A DNA stretch of 64,000 bases from Maylandia zebra (taxonomy: Eukaryota > Chordata > Actinopteri > Cichliformes > Cichlidae): assembly GCF_041146795.1 (NCBI RefSeq), contig NC_135187.1, positions 21,893,056-21,957,055 of the forward strand, read 5' to 3'. Made by a program: the position numbers and the translations under genes. A model generated the notes under the pieces. That model was not told the DNA's origin, did no database searches, and was given only the letters and a program-made list of their open reading frames with translations. Shown here in pieces: positions 61,333-64,000 of this stretch (position 1 is the first letter of the stretch; each line of letters starts with the position of its first letter).

Positions 61333-64000
61333 ATGGGTACACTGAGGTTCATTACATGGAATATAAATGGAGCTGGCTCCAGAGAAAAGAGGTTAAAAAT
61401 ATTTAACCAACTCAAAAAACTACAGGCGGATGTTGTCCTATTACAAGAGACCCACAGACCTCTTAGAGGTCCGAATGAACTTAAAACACCTGAGTTTCCC
61501 AATGTGTTCTCAGCTTGTTATAATTCTAGACAAAGGGGAGCAGCAATTTTAATACATAAAAATATTAATTTCACAGTACTCGATACAGTTATAGATCCAG
61601 AGGGTAGATTCTTAATCATTAAACTATCTATACGTGATAAAAAGCTATGTATTGCAAGTGTATATGGTCCAAATGTTGATGATCCCTCATTCTTTCACGG
61701 TTTTTTCAGTGCACTCTCTGAACACTTAGATGGCACACTTGTTCTTGGAGGTGACCTCAACCTTGGACTAAATGAAGACATGGATAGGCTCAATACAGCG
61801 GGAACTCAGCGTAATTGGCAGTCCACAAATATAATCAAACAGTATATGAGCGACTTTGGTCTTTGCGATGCATGGCGCTCCCTTCACCCCACCAGTAAGG
61901 AATATACTTTTTTCTCACATGTCCATCACTCCTACTCTCGTCTGGATTATTTTTTGGTCAGCAGCTCACTGCTGAACGACATTTCAGACACTGAGCTTCA
62001 CCCTATAGCTGTCAGCGATCATGGTCCTGTATCTTTAACACTAATGCACAAGAATAATAATACGCCAAGAAAAAACTGGAGATTTAATATATCACTACTT
62101 AAAGATGAAGACTTTATTAAATATTTTAAAAAAGAGTGGACTTCATATTTGGACTATAATGACACTCCCGAAACATCAGCTTCTGTTCTATGGGAAGCAG
62201 GGAAAGCTGTGATGAGAGGTAAAATAATTTCTTTCTCATCACATAAAAAGAAAAAAGAAAACAAAAATATTCAGGAATTAGAAAAAAACATCAAATCACT
62301 AGAAGAAGCCTACGCGTGCGACCAAGATCAGGAAACATTGAACAAAATACGCAAAACAAAACTAGAATTAAATGAGATAATTGATAAAAAAACTAAATTC
62401 TTAGTACAAAGACTACGCCTACAAAATTATGAACATGGTAATAAATCCGGTCAATTTCTAGCAAACCAGCTAAAAATAAATAAATAAAAAACAACTATAT
62501 GTGCTGTTCAAGATTCATCTGGGAACACATTATATGAACCGATACAAATAAACAACATTTTCAGGGATTTCTATAAAACGTTGTATTCACCACAAATAAA
62601 CCCATCTAAAAAAGAAATTGATCAGTTTTTGGACAACATAACTCTTCCAAAATTATTGGACACTCAAGCAATGGCACTGGATTCACCACTGACACCAGGT
62701 GAACTCCAGGAAGCCCTGATAAGTATGCACAATAATAAGGCTCCAGGTCCAGATGGCTTTCCTGCAGAATTCTACAAAGAATTCTGGTCGATTCTAGCAC
62801 CAGTTTTCTACAGAACGTTGTTGGAAATTAAAGAAAAGGGCAGACTTCCATCAAATATGAATTCTGCAAACATTAATCTCCTGCTAAAACCAGGCAAAGA
62901 CCCTGTATATCCCTCAAGCTATCGTCCAATATCCCTTATAAATGTAGACCTTAAAATAATCTGCAAAGCTCTCTCAAAGAGACTGGAGAAAATAACCCCC
63001 CTCTTAATTCATCCTGACCAAACTGGTTTCATAAAAGGTAGGCACTCATCAACAAATACACGTAGATTACTTAATTTGATAGACTACTCATACAGTAAAA
63101 ACCTAGAAACTACAATATTCTCTTTAGACGCAGAAAAAGCATTTGACAGAGTTAACTGGAAATTTCTATTTGCAACTTTACACAAATTTGGTTTTGGATC
63201 CTCTTTCATAAACTGGTTAAAAATATTATATAATTCCCCAACAGCTTGTGTTAGAACAAATGACCAGACATCCTCCAGCTTCTGTCTCTTGAGGGGCACC
63301 AGGCAGGGATGCCCACTCTCCCCTTCACTATTTGCAATTTTTATTGAACCACTAGCAGCAGCAATTAGACAGAATTCAGTAATTAAGGGCATAAAATGCA
63401 AGAACGTGGAACATAAAATCAGCCTTTATGCGGATGATGTGTTACTCTTTCTCCAAAATTCACAAACCAATATCTCTGGGGTGATTGAATTGATAAACTC
63501 TTTTGCAAGAATATCAGATTACTCAATTAACTGGTCAAAATCTACAGTCCTACCGATTAATTGCTCCTTCCATAATCCCTCTTCTACACCACTGCAATCG
63601 GGAAATATAAAATATTTAGGTATTAATGTTTCTCCCAAGCTTGCAGATCTAACTAAATTAAACCATATCCCACTTTTAAAGAAGGTAGAAGATGATCTGG
63701 CTAGATGGAAATGTCTACCCATATCACTCATGGGAAGGGTTGCCGCTATAAAAATGATGGTCTTACCAAAAATAAATTATTTATTCTCAATGATCCCAAC
63801 TAAACCGCCACAAGATTGGTTCAGATCTCTAGATTCATGTATGTCCAAATTCCTTTGGAAAAATAAACCCCCACGTATAAGCTTAAAAACACTACAAAAG
63901 ACCAAGGATAAAGGAGGACTAGAACTGCCTAACTTTCAGCACTACTTCTTAGCCAACAGGCTTCAGTTTATCTCAGGATGGCTAAAACATACCCTCTTAG
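61333..64000 (+). pseudogene. L1-like LINE ORF2 (endonuclease and reverse transcriptase), one in-frame stop, cut by window end
   Basis: From ATG 61333 an AP-type endonuclease reads through: TWNINGAG near the start, LLQETH, YGPNVDDPSF, GGDLNLG and a late SDHGPV catalytic motif. The frame stops at TAA 62485-62487, then stays open in the same frame to the last base. It encodes reverse-transcriptase landmarks NKAPGPDGFPAEFYK, SYRPISL, DAEKAFDRV, RQGCPLSPSLF and the catalytic YADD at 63427-63438. No ORF1 lies upstream, so the copy is 5'-truncated near ORF2. The landmarks fit the L1 clade (Tx1/L1-like). The single stop makes this copy unable to produce full-length ORF2. The 3' end lies beyond the window. 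AT-rich codon use differs from neighbouring genes. Confidence 0.93.

Noticed and set aside
63084-63731. Two minus-strand open frames at the end of the window
   Set aside because: They are shadows opposite the reverse-transcriptase reading of the LINE.

Overview
The window looks like a teleost fish chromosome, most likely a percomorph. The evidence is large genes with small GT-AG exons, abundant fish-type repeats (Tc1/mariner, hAT, tRNA-derived SINE, L1-like LINE), many (CA)n/(GATA)n/(CATC)n microsatellites, and proteins that read as vertebrate orthologues. All identifications come from reading translated exons against remembered family features; no database search was run, and the species is not determined.

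Four protein-coding genes could be assembled exon by exon with consistent phases. (1) tra2a, + strand, 1826-7257, the SR-like splicing regulator Transformer-2 alpha (281 aa), with a purine-rich poison exon in intron 1 and an extra in-frame 54-nt exon. (2) igf2bp3, + strand, 15100-32151, an RNA-binding protein with 2 RRM and 4 KH domains (611 aa), followed by a ~2.9-kb 3' UTR carrying several let-7 seed matches. (3) gpnmb, - strand, 37331-43604, a type I melanosomal/lysosomal glycoprotein of the PMEL family (618 aa). (4) galnt15, + strand, 48710-52820, a Golgi polypeptide GalNAc-transferase (638 aa). The order tra2a - igf2bp3 - gpnmb with gpnmb inverted matches the human 7p15 neighbourhood; galnt15 beside gpnmb does not match human, where GALNT15 lies on chromosome 3.

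Layout: 1-1700 is upstream DNA and the tra2a promoter; 1.7-8.2 kb is tra2a; 8.2-15 kb is a gene-poor interval with a CCAAT-box cluster near 12.5 kb; 15.1-35.1 kb is igf2bp3; 35.5-36.35 kb is a decayed Tc1-like transposon; 36.8-43.9 kb is gpnmb, convergent with igf2bp3; 44-48.4 kb is intergenic with an unfamiliar 549-bp terminal-inverted-repeat element; 48.7-53.2 kb is galnt15; 53.2-61.3 kb is a repeat-rich desert; 61.33 kb to the end is an L1-like ORF2 broken by one in-frame stop and running off the window.

The two RNA-binding genes are the most interesting for regulation: tra2a carries the hallmarks of autoregulation by an unproductive exon, and igf2bp3 those of let-7 control. I found no prokaryote-like defence system, CRISPR array or clearly new multi-gene system. 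The less explained objects are the 549-bp TIR element, two perfect or near-perfect hairpins, the tra2a cassette exon and the CCAAT cluster.
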